Shown in pieces: positions 24,128 to 35,132 of a DNA stretch of 64,000 bases. The first letter of the stretch is position 1; every line of letters begins with the position of its first letter. A program made the position numbers and the translations under genes. The notes beneath the pieces are model-generated. The model saw only the letters and a list, made by a program, of their open reading frames with translations. It was not told where the DNA came from and made no database searches. This stretch comes from Dicaeum eximium (Eukaryota > Chordata > Aves > Passeriformes > Dicaeidae): contig VWZP01002400.1 in assembly GCA_013396995.1 (NCBI GenBank), positions 248,001 through 312,000 of the forward strand. The letters are read 5' to 3'.

Positions 24128-26422
24128 GTAGGTACATTTCAGTTGTTCCAATCATCTTGGGAGATCAGCAGCAATAGACATTTTCAGCAGCATTTCCTTG
24201 AAATGAAGTATTGACTGCCTTTAAAGTTCATTCAAATGTTATTTCTGTATTAAAATAATAGTTATGTCAGTTTTAAGTAATGTTAATGGGAAGATTCTGC
24301 CCTACCAAACCCAGAAATTCTTCCCCAGACCCCTGACTCAGGATGTTTACAGGAACTTTGATTTTGACTTACTCAGCCCAACTAGCCAAGGTTGTCCCAC
24401 AGATCAGTACATTGACCTCACACTTCCACTGCAAAGAGATAAGAGGATACCCAGTGTTGGATTAACCTTAGAATGTTCTCCATCCTCCTGAAAAGACAAG
24501 CTACATAACTGACATGGCATCATTTGGTTTTCTGAAATCTTGAATAGCTTTGGAGAAAACCACCCCAACAGCTGCAGTACAGCTGTTCAAGCAGTGCCTT
24601 TGTAAGAAGCACCAGCATGCCAAGCAGTCCATTCGAAAACTGATGGCCATTAGCTGCCTTAAGATCATTAGCCACCCTGCACATCTCTTTCCTTCTCCCC
24701 TTTCCTTCTTCTTTTTGAAATTGAAAAGAGCAAGTAAGGATTTTTAAGAAATATTTTTTTCATTTTGCTACCAAAGAAAGCCCTAACAAAAAGCTGTGAG
24801 GGAAGGAAAATACCCGCTCAATCAGATGGAAGCTGTCAGAATGGCTGGCTCTTAAAGAATGGGAAGGCTGGTCAACAAAAGATCTCTATCACAGACAGAC
24901 CAATATGACACTATTTTTATGCAGATTGTTAGGATCAGCATTGCAGGATGGATTAAAATTGTAACTGAAATTAAAATAATTGCTCCTTCTCTCAGAGATG
25001 TCTTTAATGATAACATCAAAATACATTTATTGTAAATAAAATTTACTATTGCATATTAGGGTAGGACAGAAACACTCAGAGACAGTGAAGTGGAAAGTAC
25101 CTGAACTGTTTCCTTCTGCTAAACTCAGGTTCATTTACACTTTCAATGACTCAAGATCATCCCCTTTAGATTTCTGTGCTGGTTTATGTGGCAACAGTAG
25201 GGAGTTTCCCTAATAGATATTCAAAAATTCCTGCACTACAGAACCGCATTTTTAACTAGTTGTATTCTTAGCTACAGGATAAACTTCTTCTTCAACACAG
25301 GATAACAAAGTAAAAGCTTTCCTGGGCAGTGTCTTCTGGTAAAAAAAACTCAGCAGGTTTTTGAGATATTTGAAAAAAACAGGAATAATCTTGAAAAACT
25401 CTGACTTTCCTTTTAGTATGATTTCCTCTGAGGAAACTTTTTCTATGAGAAAGACACCATGTTTGATGCACCAGGAAATGCAGTTACACCTCTGCTGTCT
25501 TGGCATCAGGATATTGAATCAATAAATTCATACTCAGACTCCCAGGGTTCTTTTCCTCAAGATTTACCAAGCCCAGAGATAGTTCAGAAACCCATCTTAC
25601 CTCAGATCTTTCAAAGCTGTTTTTTTCTGAAGTACAGACAGAAGACATTCCTTCCTGTCCCTCATCCCTGTCTAAAATCCTCAGAAACCTCAGAACATTT
25701 AAATTTACAGCCCAGTGAGTAAGTGCATTTTAGTAGAAACCATGCTAATGAAAGTGTCAGATACCTTTGTGAAGATGTCCATAAAGCTGCCACAACGTTG
25801 CCCATCAATTTTCACTCTCAGCAGTGGGAGCTGAGTTCTGCTGCCCTCCCAGTCCCACCTGCACAGGGCTGTGGCAGTGCCTCCCACCAGGAGAAGCTGG
25901 CTTTGAATGTGACAGGCATGACTCTGCTCACAGGGATTTCAAAGGGGCTTTCCATCAACTGACTTCCATTAAATTCATCCTTTTGCATCGGTGAGATGAA
26001 ATTGGGATCCAATCAATTACTTCATAAAACATCTTAAGACTCACCTAAGAAAAAAGGAATTGGGAAGAAATGTTCACCCCATCCAGACCTGTCATGGGGA
26101 ATAACTAGCTGCCTGTACTTAGGGAACAATAATAAAGAGACAAATGTAAGCCTTTTTTTGAAATAGGTAACAGTAATGTAGAATTGTATGTTGGAGTGAT
26201 AACCTGAGATGATGCAGAGCAGTACACTTTGGATGTCATTATAGCTGATGCTGTCATTTCCACAGCCATGAGGGGCAGACCAGGATAACTGAAACACTGG
26301 TGGAATTTGACTGTCTTCCAGCAAACCCAGAGGCAGTTATATGGCATGTGCACTGGAGAGACATTTTTCCCTGTGTATTGGTGTAAAACTGGCCCGGTTT
26401 CTCCATTGCTGTCTTTGCACAG
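24128..26422 (+). other. CRB1: CRB1 intron 8
   Basis: A 2.3-kb intron from GTAGGT to TTTGCACAG. No exon, RNA gene or clear mobile element is seen. Confidence 0.9.
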
Positions 26423-27329
26423 GTCTTGCTAACGCAGTGTTCAGCGGCCGGAGCAGCGCGATATTTTACAGGAGCAACGGGAAAATCAGCAGAGACCTCA
26501 CCAATATCGTCTTTGGCTTTCGAACCAGGGACACCAACGTGATCCTGCTGTACGCAGAGAGGGAGCCTGAGTTTGTCATCATCAGCATCCACAACTCCAA
26601 ACTCCTGTTTCAATTACAAAGTGGCAACAGCTTCTACAGGCTGACCCTGGCGAGTTCGGCGCCTGTGAGCGATGGCAAATGGCACCGAGTGATGGTCTCT
26701 ATGGTGGAGCCCCTGTCCCAGTCCTCCAGATGGCACATGGATATAGACAACAAGAAAGACACGGCAACCAGCACAGCTGCTGCAGGAAGCCTCAACTTTT
26801 TAAGAGAAGAGACAGACATCTATGTGGCTGACAAGGCTTTCGACAGCCTGGATGGCCTGCGAGGGTGCATGAGCACCATAGAAATCAGTGGCATTTATCT
26901 CTCGTACTTCGAAAATACTGACATCCCCACTAAAAAGCCTCAAGAGGAGCAATTTCTCAAAATATCTGCAAACCCTGCTCGTACTGGCTGTTTGCAGGTA
27001 GATTTCTGCAGCTCTGACCCCTGTCTGCATGGGGGGATATGCGAAGACTCGTACACTTCCTACCGCTGTGTGTGTCCCGATGGATGGACTGGCACCTTCT
27101 GTGAAGTGAACACTGACGAGTGCTCTTCCAACCCCTGCATCCACGGGAACTGCACGGATGGGATTGCCTCCTATGAGTGCAGCTGTGAGCCTGGTTACAC
27201 CGGGGAGAGCTGTGAGGAGGACATAGACGACTGCCGTGGCCACCAGTGTGTGAATGGGGCCACTTGTGTTGATGGGGTTGATGGCTACTCCTGCCTGTGT
27301 GCTGCTAACTTCACGGGGAGGTTTTGCAG
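26423..27329 (+). CDS. CRB1: CRB1 exon 9: laminin G domain 3 and three EGF-like repeats
   Basis: A 907-base exon, phase 1 to phase 2, equal in length to human exon 9. Laminin G 3 occupies about the first 185 codons (LANAVFSGRSS, FGFRTRDTNVILLYAE, then SLNFLREETDIYVADKAF and STIEISGIYLSYFENT). Three EGFs follow: FCSSDPCLHGGICED to GTFCE; NTDECSSNPCIHGNC to GESCE; and DIDDCRGHQCVNGATC to FTGRFC. The second and third carry DEC/DDC calcium-binding starts and C-x-D-x4-Y-x-C hydroxylation motifs. The donor is TTGCAG|GTACTG. The exon is more GC-rich than exons 6 and 7. An antisense open frame of 188 codons (26800-27366) is only its shadow. Confidence 0.97.
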
Positions 27330-28583
27330 GTACTGTAAGCAGGGCTGATCTGTAAGATTTTGTCAAGGCTCTTCTGAAGGGCTTTTAGATCCCTGATGGC
27401 TTTGTTTTAAACACAGATGTTTTGCATCTGCCTCTATATTAATCATGGCTGCAGAGTCGATGCATGAAGAGAAAAGAAAGTTGTACAGATCAATTAGATG
27501 TGGCCTGAGATAGTGGAGAGCTGCCAGCTCAGGCAGAGACTGATGAGACAGGGATTGAAGGAACAAGGCACAGCTCTGCTGCCCTGTTCTGCTGCCAACA
27601 TTGGTCCTGTGAGCTCTCTGATGACAAGATTACAAGTCTTCCAGAGCTTGAAAATACACGTGCTACATCTTCTTTTCAGAAAAAAAAAACTTAAGGTTTT
27701 TTAATCTCTAAACCAATATTTTTTAAGAGTTATATAGCCCTAGAGCTATAAATAGAGGAATTCAGAGTTGGTAAGAGAAAATAACAATAGGAAAAGCAGT
27801 TGGTTTTCTCCCTACCTGCAGCATCTTTTCTGGGTTGGTCTTTTGATCCCAGCTTACTCTCAGTCCTGGTGGCTGCAAACACCACACAGCCCACTTTTGC
27901 CATTACTTCTGATGCTGCTCACATGCTGTTTCCTATTCCTCCCAGACTCTCCTCTAGAAAGGCTGCAGGCTTTTCTCTTTAATTGCCCTTCTTTGCACAC
28001 CCATAAAATTCTGCCCTCTAAGCATGCCCAATTCCTCTCCAAGAGGCAAACTCCTTCTCCTTCTTTCAGAGGACTCCAACAAATCCAGTCTGCTGCAGCC
28101 CAAAGGATGCAGACAGACAATCATCTTCATGCTACCCAACTACAGTCTTTTAGGATATAATTACTAAAATTGACAGGTTTTGTTGACTTTCTCTGAGTAG
28201 TTAGGACATCCTCAGATTTGAAGATGCCTCATGGTGGCCCAATATTTTTTTATCTTGTATGTTAAGTCTGTCTCTTTTGAACTCTTATACTAAGGTGTCC
28301 AGGTATCACACAGAACCACATTAGTAATGTAAGCAGAGTGATGTCCATTATTTTTTCAATGAGAAATGAATCATTAATTTGGCAATAAATATTTGGAAAA
28401 GAAAAATTAAATTCATCAAATTAAAAAAAAGTTAGGCAAAACATGTCCTGGGAGTCTTAAATCTGAGTTCCAGCTGTCATTCCTTTGGGCAATACCCTGC
28501 TCCCCTGCTTCAGCTGAGAGAGCACGAGACATCCAGAGACAAGGACAGTGTAATTAAGTGCTGCTGCCTTCTCGTTTACCCAG
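27330..28583 (+). other. CRB1: CRB1 intron 9
   Basis: A 1.25-kb intron (GTACTG to TTTACCCAG) with no additional feature seen. Confidence 0.9.
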
Positions 28584-28712
28584 GTATAGAAGATTGCCTT
28601 ACACAGTGTGTGGGAATGAAGAGAGGAACCTCACGTGCTTCAACTACGGCAACTGCACGGACCTTGGCGGCGAGCTGAGCTGCGCGTGCCTGCCGGGGTT
28701 TGTGGGAGAACG
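28584..28712 (+). CDS. CRB1: CRB1 exon 10: EGF-like repeat
   Basis: A 129-base exon, phase 2 at both ends, identical in length to human exon 10. It encodes YRRLPYTVCGNEERNLTC, then FNYGNCTDLGGELSCACLPG and FVGE, one EGF with NLT and NCT sequons. The last Cys is supplied by exon 11. Human has Gly-Gly before the third cysteine (NGGNC) where this bird has NYGNC, a mild departure from the EGF consensus. The donor is CG|GTGAGA. Confidence 0.96.
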
Positions 28713-29920
28713 GTGAGAGGCTTTGTCCTGCACACCTGCCTTTGGGCAGCACCTCTTCCAAAAGCTGCTCCAAAAGAGGCAAGCCCTCTGCCAGAAGTAC
28801 AGACAAAGCAGCTGTTTAAGTGCAGCAGTTCCTTGCTTGAGTGACTCTGAGGGTCTGAAGTGTTGTGGTTATAGACAAAAATCACAAATCAATGCAGCAC
28901 GGTTTAGTCCAATGCAGCACCAGTAACCCAGCTCAAGATATTATTTCTTGAACAGTGCTGTACCCTTGCTTCTCTGTGCCCTCTTTTTACTTCTTTTTTC
29001 ATGTGACAAGTTAGAATGTTGCCTTTCCATAGGCGTGGACACAAACACACATATCCTGCTCATATACATAAACCAGATACATGGTCTGGCACAGGAATAT
29101 GCAAAGCTGTTTCATTTTCACATGTCTGTGCTGTGAATACACAGCCTACCCTATCACAGGGATGGTAAGAGGTGGCATGCCTGGTGGCATGGTATACCAC
29201 ACTTCCTTACTGAATGCTGAAGTGTGAAAACAGAATGATTGCTTTGAGAAGAGATTAAGGAATACTTTGTGCATGTTATTGTTTAGCCTGGAACAGAGGG
29301 ACCTTCCTCACAGCGAAATTTGTATCTTGTAGCACCATCACACTTAATACTGGCCTTCAAAGAGCTCTGGAGCAGGGAGGGCTGAGAGTCTCAGGGCATC
29401 AGGTGCTGCAGAAATCTAGGAAGGCATTGTCCCAGTCATAGCCAGAACAGGTAGGGGCATTTTGGACAGAGAGACAGGAAAAACTGTACATACTTCTGGT
29501 GAAACTAGCATTAGGTCAGAATATAATATCCACAAGTTCAACAGGACCAAGCTGCAACACAGAGAAGTTTCCAGCAAAAGGTTTTCATTCTCTCAGAAAC
29601 TTATGAGCCCACTGATTTTGTGGCAAGAGTACAGTAGGCTATAAAATACATGAAATGAAGATTTCCACCCACTCAACGCTCAGTGTAGTTGGCAGACACA
29701 CTTGAATTGCACTGTTAACAGCCCGATCGCCTGTGTACCACCCCACAATATTCAACAAGGGGGAAAGGATGCAATAAAATAAAATTTTAAGAAGTAAAGG
29801 CATACTCATGGCCACTTGTGCACTGCACATATTTCTTGGGACTCCAAGGTAGCAGGAAAACACTTTTTCCTTCTCCCTTCCCCTGCCAGCCTAACTGCAG
29901 CTTTGGGAATGAGCCTGCCT

Positions 29921-29946
29921 TCCATCCATCCATCCATCCATCCATG
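29921..29946. repeat. (TCCA)n microsatellite
   Basis: Six full TCCA units in a row, followed by a partial one. Confidence 0.9.
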
Positions 29947-30156
29947 CCAGTGGCTGGCAGTAATCTCCTTTTACAGTTCCCAGGGTTCTCGTAGGGAGCA
30001 GCAGCCCCGTGCCCAGGAGCTGCACGGTGACTGCCGGTGGCAGCCAGGCACTGCTGCCCAGCCTCTCAGATGGACCCTTTGGCCTCTGCTCCTCCAGGCT
30101 GCCAAGCCATAAACCAGCAGTACTTCGTGCTTGGAGGTCTCACCACATTTCATCCC

Positions 30157-30175
30157 TTTTTTTTTTTTTTTTTTT
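30157..30175. repeat. Poly-T run (T19)
   Basis: Nineteen consecutive T bases. No retroelement body is recognised on the minus strand next to it. Confidence 0.85.
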
Positions 30176-31630
30176 CGGTCAGAACAAATTCAAAGACATC
30201 CGTTAATAAGAAAATTAAAACCAAGCCCCTTCGTATATTGATAATAGACTGATAAAGCAGGCATTTTCCTTTCAGATGATATTTCAGCCCTCAGAAAGCC
30301 ACTGGAGCACGGTATAGAGAACTTATGTGCCAATCAATTGACTTGGGATCACATTAAAAAAAACCCAATGGACTTAATAGCAGGTGTGAAGGGAAATGTG
30401 TAAATATTAATCTCCATAAAAGAAGATAGAGCTCTCTCTCAAAAACAAATTTGTCATTTAATTCAGGCTAGAACTTTGAAAGTTACATAAAGGGAGTCAG
30501 GTTTTTAAGTGTTTCTGAAACTCTTGGATTCAGGTACTGATTCCCTGGAAGATTTGAGAGGTTGTTGGCTTTTTTAAAATTTGCATAGGTAATTTCATAT
30601 ACATTTATAATTTTTATACATTGGATAAATAACTTAGCTCTTTGAAGTATACAAATATAATTTGCCATTTATGGAAGCTATTGAAAGAAGTTTAGATTAA
30701 TAGAGTAAAAGTTTTTAATATAAAAAAAGCTCTTCTCTGATGTAAGATTAAAATTTTGTTGCTTGGTTACGAATATGATTGAACAAAGCAATTCCTTATA
30801 ATTCAGAGAGAATTTCTCACATTCTTCTCCAAGTATAAACCTGCAATTTTACCTGGAAAAAACAGGATTAACTGTTAGCAATATTTGATAAAAGGGAGCA
30901 GGGAATTAAAAGGGAACACTGTCAGAGCAGAAAATCACCAAATCAGTAGCTTTCAGACAGTCTTACACATCCCTCATTATCCTTCCATTGGCTGCCATGA
31001 GAAATTACAACTCAAATTTCCTGTATCACCAGAATTAGCTCAAAAACATTTAATGATACATATTAAGGTTTATGAAACCTGACCTGTACCATTCTTACCT
31101 TTTTTGAGGCCCATGTCAGAGAGACAGGGTAGGAAATTGTGCTGGGATCTGTTGGCATTCCAAATTGAGGGAAGAAATAAAAATGCTAAAAAACACCCCA
31201 AAAAGCAGGTGAATATTTCCAGGAGCACTCAGCTGAGAAAAACACACATTTCTTTGACTTATATCCTGATTACTGAGAAGGAAAGGTTCCTGGAACAATG
31301 AAAGGGACAAGCAAGCTGTCAGCAGGACTTGCCCCAGAGCTGGCTCTGGGATCACACAAGAACTTGCACTGCACCTTGCTAAGCACCATTAACCATGAAG
31401 TGCTTTACAGAGATGAAATTACCTGCTTGACTATCTGTGCTTGAAAACCATCCAGGAGTTCAGGGTTTGAGTGGGGCTCATCAGCTAGTTAATAAAACCA
31501 TGAACACGTGTGGAAGTATGCCCCAGAGCATCTTCCCCCTCGCCCCACAAAGCTGCTGGATTAAAAATGTGCCTGTCAAGGCATTTGATGCCTGGCTCCT
31601 GAGGCTGACTGTTTGCAGTCTTTCCTGCAG

Positions 31631-31757
31631 GTGTGAGAAGGACATTGATGAGTGCAGCTCTGACCCATGTCTGAACGGGGGCCTCTGCCAGAACCTCCTC
31701 AACAAGTTCCACTGCCTGTGCGACGTGAACTTTGCCGGTGACCGCTGTGAGATCGAT
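31631..31757 (+). CDS. CRB1: CRB1 exon 11: last EGF-like repeat
   Basis: A 127-base exon, phase 2 to phase 0, the same length as human exon 11. It encodes CEKDIDECSSDPCLNGGLC, then QNLLNKFHCLCDVNFAGDRC and EID. This is a calcium-binding EGF with DIDEC and a CQNLLNKFHC hydroxylation-type motif, the membrane-proximal EGF of CRB1. The acceptor is CTGCAG and the donor GAT|GTAAGC is strong. In form A it joins exon 12 at 52713. In form B the donor is ignored and the frame runs on to 31883. Confidence 0.97.
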
Positions 31758-31883
31758 GTAAGCGACCTCTCCTTTTTTGTCTCTTTGCTCTTGTGGCAGA
31801 ATCTCTTTCAGCTTCTCTCCTATCTCATTCTACGAATGGATGATGAGCCAGCAGTCGAGTGGGGTGATCAGGAAGACTATTGA
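31758..31883 (+). CDS. CRB1: Read-through 3' extension of exon 11: alternative membrane segment and tail (CRB1-B type)
   Basis: Directly after exon 11 the frame continues for 41 codons to TGA at 31881. It begins VSDLSFFVSLLLWQNLFQLL and runs through SYLILRM to an acidic end, DDEPAVEWGDQEDY. The first part is a plausible single transmembrane helix (about residues 4-25); Arg-Met then leads to a 14-residue, strongly acidic tail. Both FERM-binding GTYSPS and PDZ-binding ERLI are absent, so this form could not recruit PALS1 or PAR6 as form A does. In vertebrates CRB1-B is known to have a distinct 3' exon with its own membrane and intracellular part. With the 52-base exon at 14765, exons 6-11 and this extension, the total is 3003 bases (1001 codons) before the stop, exactly in frame. 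I see no AATAAA in the following 2 kb; the nearest are near 34043 and 34340. Confidence 0.7.
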   Translation, partial: VSDLSFFVSLLLWQNLFQLLSYLILRMDDEPAVEWGDQEDY

Positions 31884-33668
31884 GCAGTCTTTAAACTTTT
31901 GTGTTTTACTGCAGCAGAAGATGCCTTGGCTAACCAGCTTAGCAAAGCAACACAAATATCAGAGTTTTAAAACTTGTTTTATATTTCTTTGAATGGTTTT
32001 TCTATGAATCACTTCAGATCTGGTTTAGTGAATCAATTTAGTTTTAGATCAAATGCTAGCAGATGTTAAAGAGTTTGTCCCACCTTCACCAGAGCATTTC
32101 ACCACATGGACACTGCCAGTGGGTGACAGTGGGACAAGTGACAGGCAACACATCTATCACATTTACTGAGGGTGGCATTCAAACCCTACTGCAATGAGTG
32201 GCAGGCTCACTGCCTTCAATAATCCTAATCTTAAATCTTGCAGGTGGTCACCATCTTTACATCACACACCATGTTTATTGCTGCTCCTCTGGCAGTTAGG
32301 CCTTGTACCTGTGACATCACGCAGGATATTTTTGGAAAATTAGGTAATGGTTTGGATTAGCAATTGACAACATGCTGAGGAGGCTCCCACATCCATCTGA
32401 ATTAGTGTCAATCCTGCACTGATATCACTAATCCTGATCCTCTGCTCCAGTAGCCTCTACACCTCCAATGTACTATACTGAGAAAAAATGCAACCATCTT
32501 AATCTTTAACAACATTTCCCCTTTCAAGAAAGGCCCAGTAAGTATCTCAGACTTGAAAATCACAGATTTGTTGTTTGTTTAAAGATCTAAATAACTTTAA
32601 GTAAATCTGTTTTATTTATTAGTAGATCAGTGTCATCAGACAAAAAAAAAGGTCGGATTTTTCCTTCTTCAGAAGCAAGCAAGGTAATTGGGTTAGTTGT
32701 CCATGGATTCTTAAAAGAATGAAAAAAGGGACCCGAAAATTATGAGCAACAGGCGATTTAACAAAAATATTATAGCAAAATATCTTTGTAGTTGCCTTTG
32801 AGAGTGCAGACACAACTGAAATACATTGGTTTTTTTTTGGTTTTTAACCATTCTTTAGGACAAAATCCCCATTTATGAATGGTGAAATAATTTATTTGTA
32901 CACTCATTTGCACATTGTGTATTTGCATAGATTCTCTATCCCTTTTAGTCATTTGAATAGTGTCCTTGAGAGAGGATTCAAAAGAGTAAGTGTGTATAGG
33001 GTGGTGGTTTGTTATTCAGCTATATGGCAGGTAGCAGAGTTATAGGGAAGGCTAACACCATACTGGGAGGTTTTCTGACTCCAGAGGGAACAACTGATCT
33101 TCTGGAGAAGTCCTTGAAATCACTGATATCAGTTTCCCCCCTTCAAACCTGACCCTGCTCCTTCATCAGGCCTCCCTCACTCGCTGCGGGTTGGATCTGG
33201 TGCAGGAAAAACAAATCCCCTTTAAATCTCCAGTGACATCAGGACACCCTGAAATGTGTCTAAGGGAGATGTTAAGGTTTCTGTTTTGCCACAGCAGGAT
33301 ATGGATCAGACAGTGGATCAAGACTATTTTCTATTTTCCACCTTTCATAAATGTCGCCTAGTCTGTTATTTTTCTGAGTACCATTCAGCACACAAATGCT
33401 GCAACATTGGTGCTGTTAAAATCCCTACTCCTATTTTAGGGGGAGGGAAAAAACCCAAACAAACTTCTGGACATTTGTGGAAGAAAAAAGTATGATTCAT
33501 CCCTGTCACATATTCCTGTTCCTAGCATCTGCCTTAGCATGAAAATTAAGCACAGTGTATTTACCTATGAGAATGGTACCCAAGGATAATTTCTTTGCTG
33601 GCTTTATCATACCTGAAAAGTGATCAGGGAATTTTTTTGTTTAAAATAATTATAAATAATTTTGTATA

Positions 33669-33669
33669 N
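33669..33669. other. Ambiguous base (N)
   Basis: A single N lies in AT-rich intronic sequence. It marks an unresolved base in the assembly and affects no supported exon. Confidence 0.95.
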
Positions 33670-35050
33670 CTTGGTAAGCAATCAGTGAACACTAGATGGA
33701 AATGCACTGGAGATGAAATTATTGTAGCTGTGTCAGAAACAAAACTATATATACCAGCAGATATAGGTTTAGTTATCTTACTGGCAATCCCATGTAATAC
33801 TGGGAATTATAGAACACAGGCAAAGAGAAAAAAACTGAAACCAGACTGCATTTTGGATTTTTTTTATTCTAGTGAAAATATAGTTTTGGAAAATTGCTTT
33901 CATGTGGGGAAATTTAAAATAATAACATCTTACGTTGGGAATTTCATTCCAAACTGTAGCTTTCATTTAATTGTAGCTAAAAACATTACTCAGTTCAGTA
34001 TTATTGAAATGAAAAATGAAAAATTAATCAGAAATAATTTGAAATAAAAACTGTCCTAGTTCAGAATGCTAACCAAAGACCAAGAAATAAGAAATTTTAA
34101 CATTTCAAATGAAAAAAGTTTTGCTACTAATCAAAGCTGTTCAAACCATTTTTTTCCTTAAATAACTAGAATTAAGAAAATAATGAAGTTTGGTTTGGTT
34201 TTATTTTCTCACTGGGCTTAGTTCAGTTTCCACATAACTAAATTGAACCATTTTGTACTCTGTAGAATATGCACTACAGCACACACTACATTAAGCAAAA
34301 ATTTCATCATGGTCTGAATGTTGAAGAAAGGTAGAAAGCAATAAATGTAATAACAGTATGTCTGACATTAGACCTATATCCAAAATGTGAAAACAATAAG
34401 AATCCATTTGTACTGAGATTCCAATACTCCTTCTATTCAACACTAGACACTTGATATCAGTGTTTTTGCCATATTAAACACAGGTTTTATATTAATTTAC
34501 AGCAAAATGCAAGTTATTATTCTAAACTCAATTAGCAGGGCATCCGTTCACTCTTTCTTTTACTGGAAACACTCACCTGTAATTGAATTCTTTCCTTCCT
34601 CTAATGCCTTGTCATCATGAGACATCCCCTGGCCTCAGGAGTGCTGCTCTCTTCCTCTTTGTACTTCTGTATCCTCAACTGCATTGTGCACGTGTACATA
34701 AACTTCCTACCTTTATACACAAAATAAACCTTCTGCCTTTGTCTCTTTATGTCTGCTCCTCATTTCCTGCTAATGGCTCTGTTCATTTGCTTTCAGTGTG
34801 CCATGTTTTCTGAACACTTCACAGGAACACCACACACCAACCAAGGTTGCTTCATCCTGGAGTTTTCCAGGAATTCTGGAAGGGCAGGGTCAGGCAGGTA
34901 CTTCCCACTGAAGCTCTTCAGCCACTCCAACCACCCCAGCTGCAGTCCTGCACACTTGGTAGTTCTGGTTTTAAAAGCCAAAAAATAAATAAACAAATGC
35001 CAGATTAAGTAAAGTAATTTTCTATCTTTTTGTAAGAGATGCAGGTGTCT

Positions 35051-35132
35051 GTAAATAAAGGGAAACATGTATAGAAGCAAACACGTATAAAAGGAAACAC
35101 GTATAAAGGGAAACATGTATAGAAGCAAACAT
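35051..35132. repeat. 16-base minisatellite, about five copies
   Basis: Four 16-base units of the form GTATARAAGVAAACAY lie at 35069-35084, 35085-35100, 35101-35116 and 35117-35132. A degenerate 18-base unit precedes them (35051-35068). The first and last of the four full units differ by one base, which suggests duplication of a multi-unit block. Confidence 0.9.

Larger units (their letters stand above)
28713..31630 (+). other. CRB1: CRB1 intron 10
   Basis: A 2.9-kb intron. It contains a TCCA tetranucleotide repeat (29921-29946), a GC-richer patch at 29980-30110 and a T19 run (30157-30175). No exon is recognised. It ends with TTTCCTGCAG. Confidence 0.9.

Noticed and set aside
24132..24133. 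Alternative exon 8 donor AG|GTACAT
   Set aside because: It leaves two bases of a codon, while exon 9 supplies two more, so the frame is lost. The upstream GTAGGT restores the conserved Cys.
26800..27366. 188-codon minus-strand frame
   Set aside because: Antisense shadow of CRB1 exon 9; the + strand encodes clear EGF and laminin G sequence.
33595..34047. 150-codon open frame on the + strand in intron 11
   Set aside because: AT-rich, rich in Ile, Asn and Lys, with an N inside, no domain, and no splice or promoter context. Some such frame is expected by chance in 64 kb.
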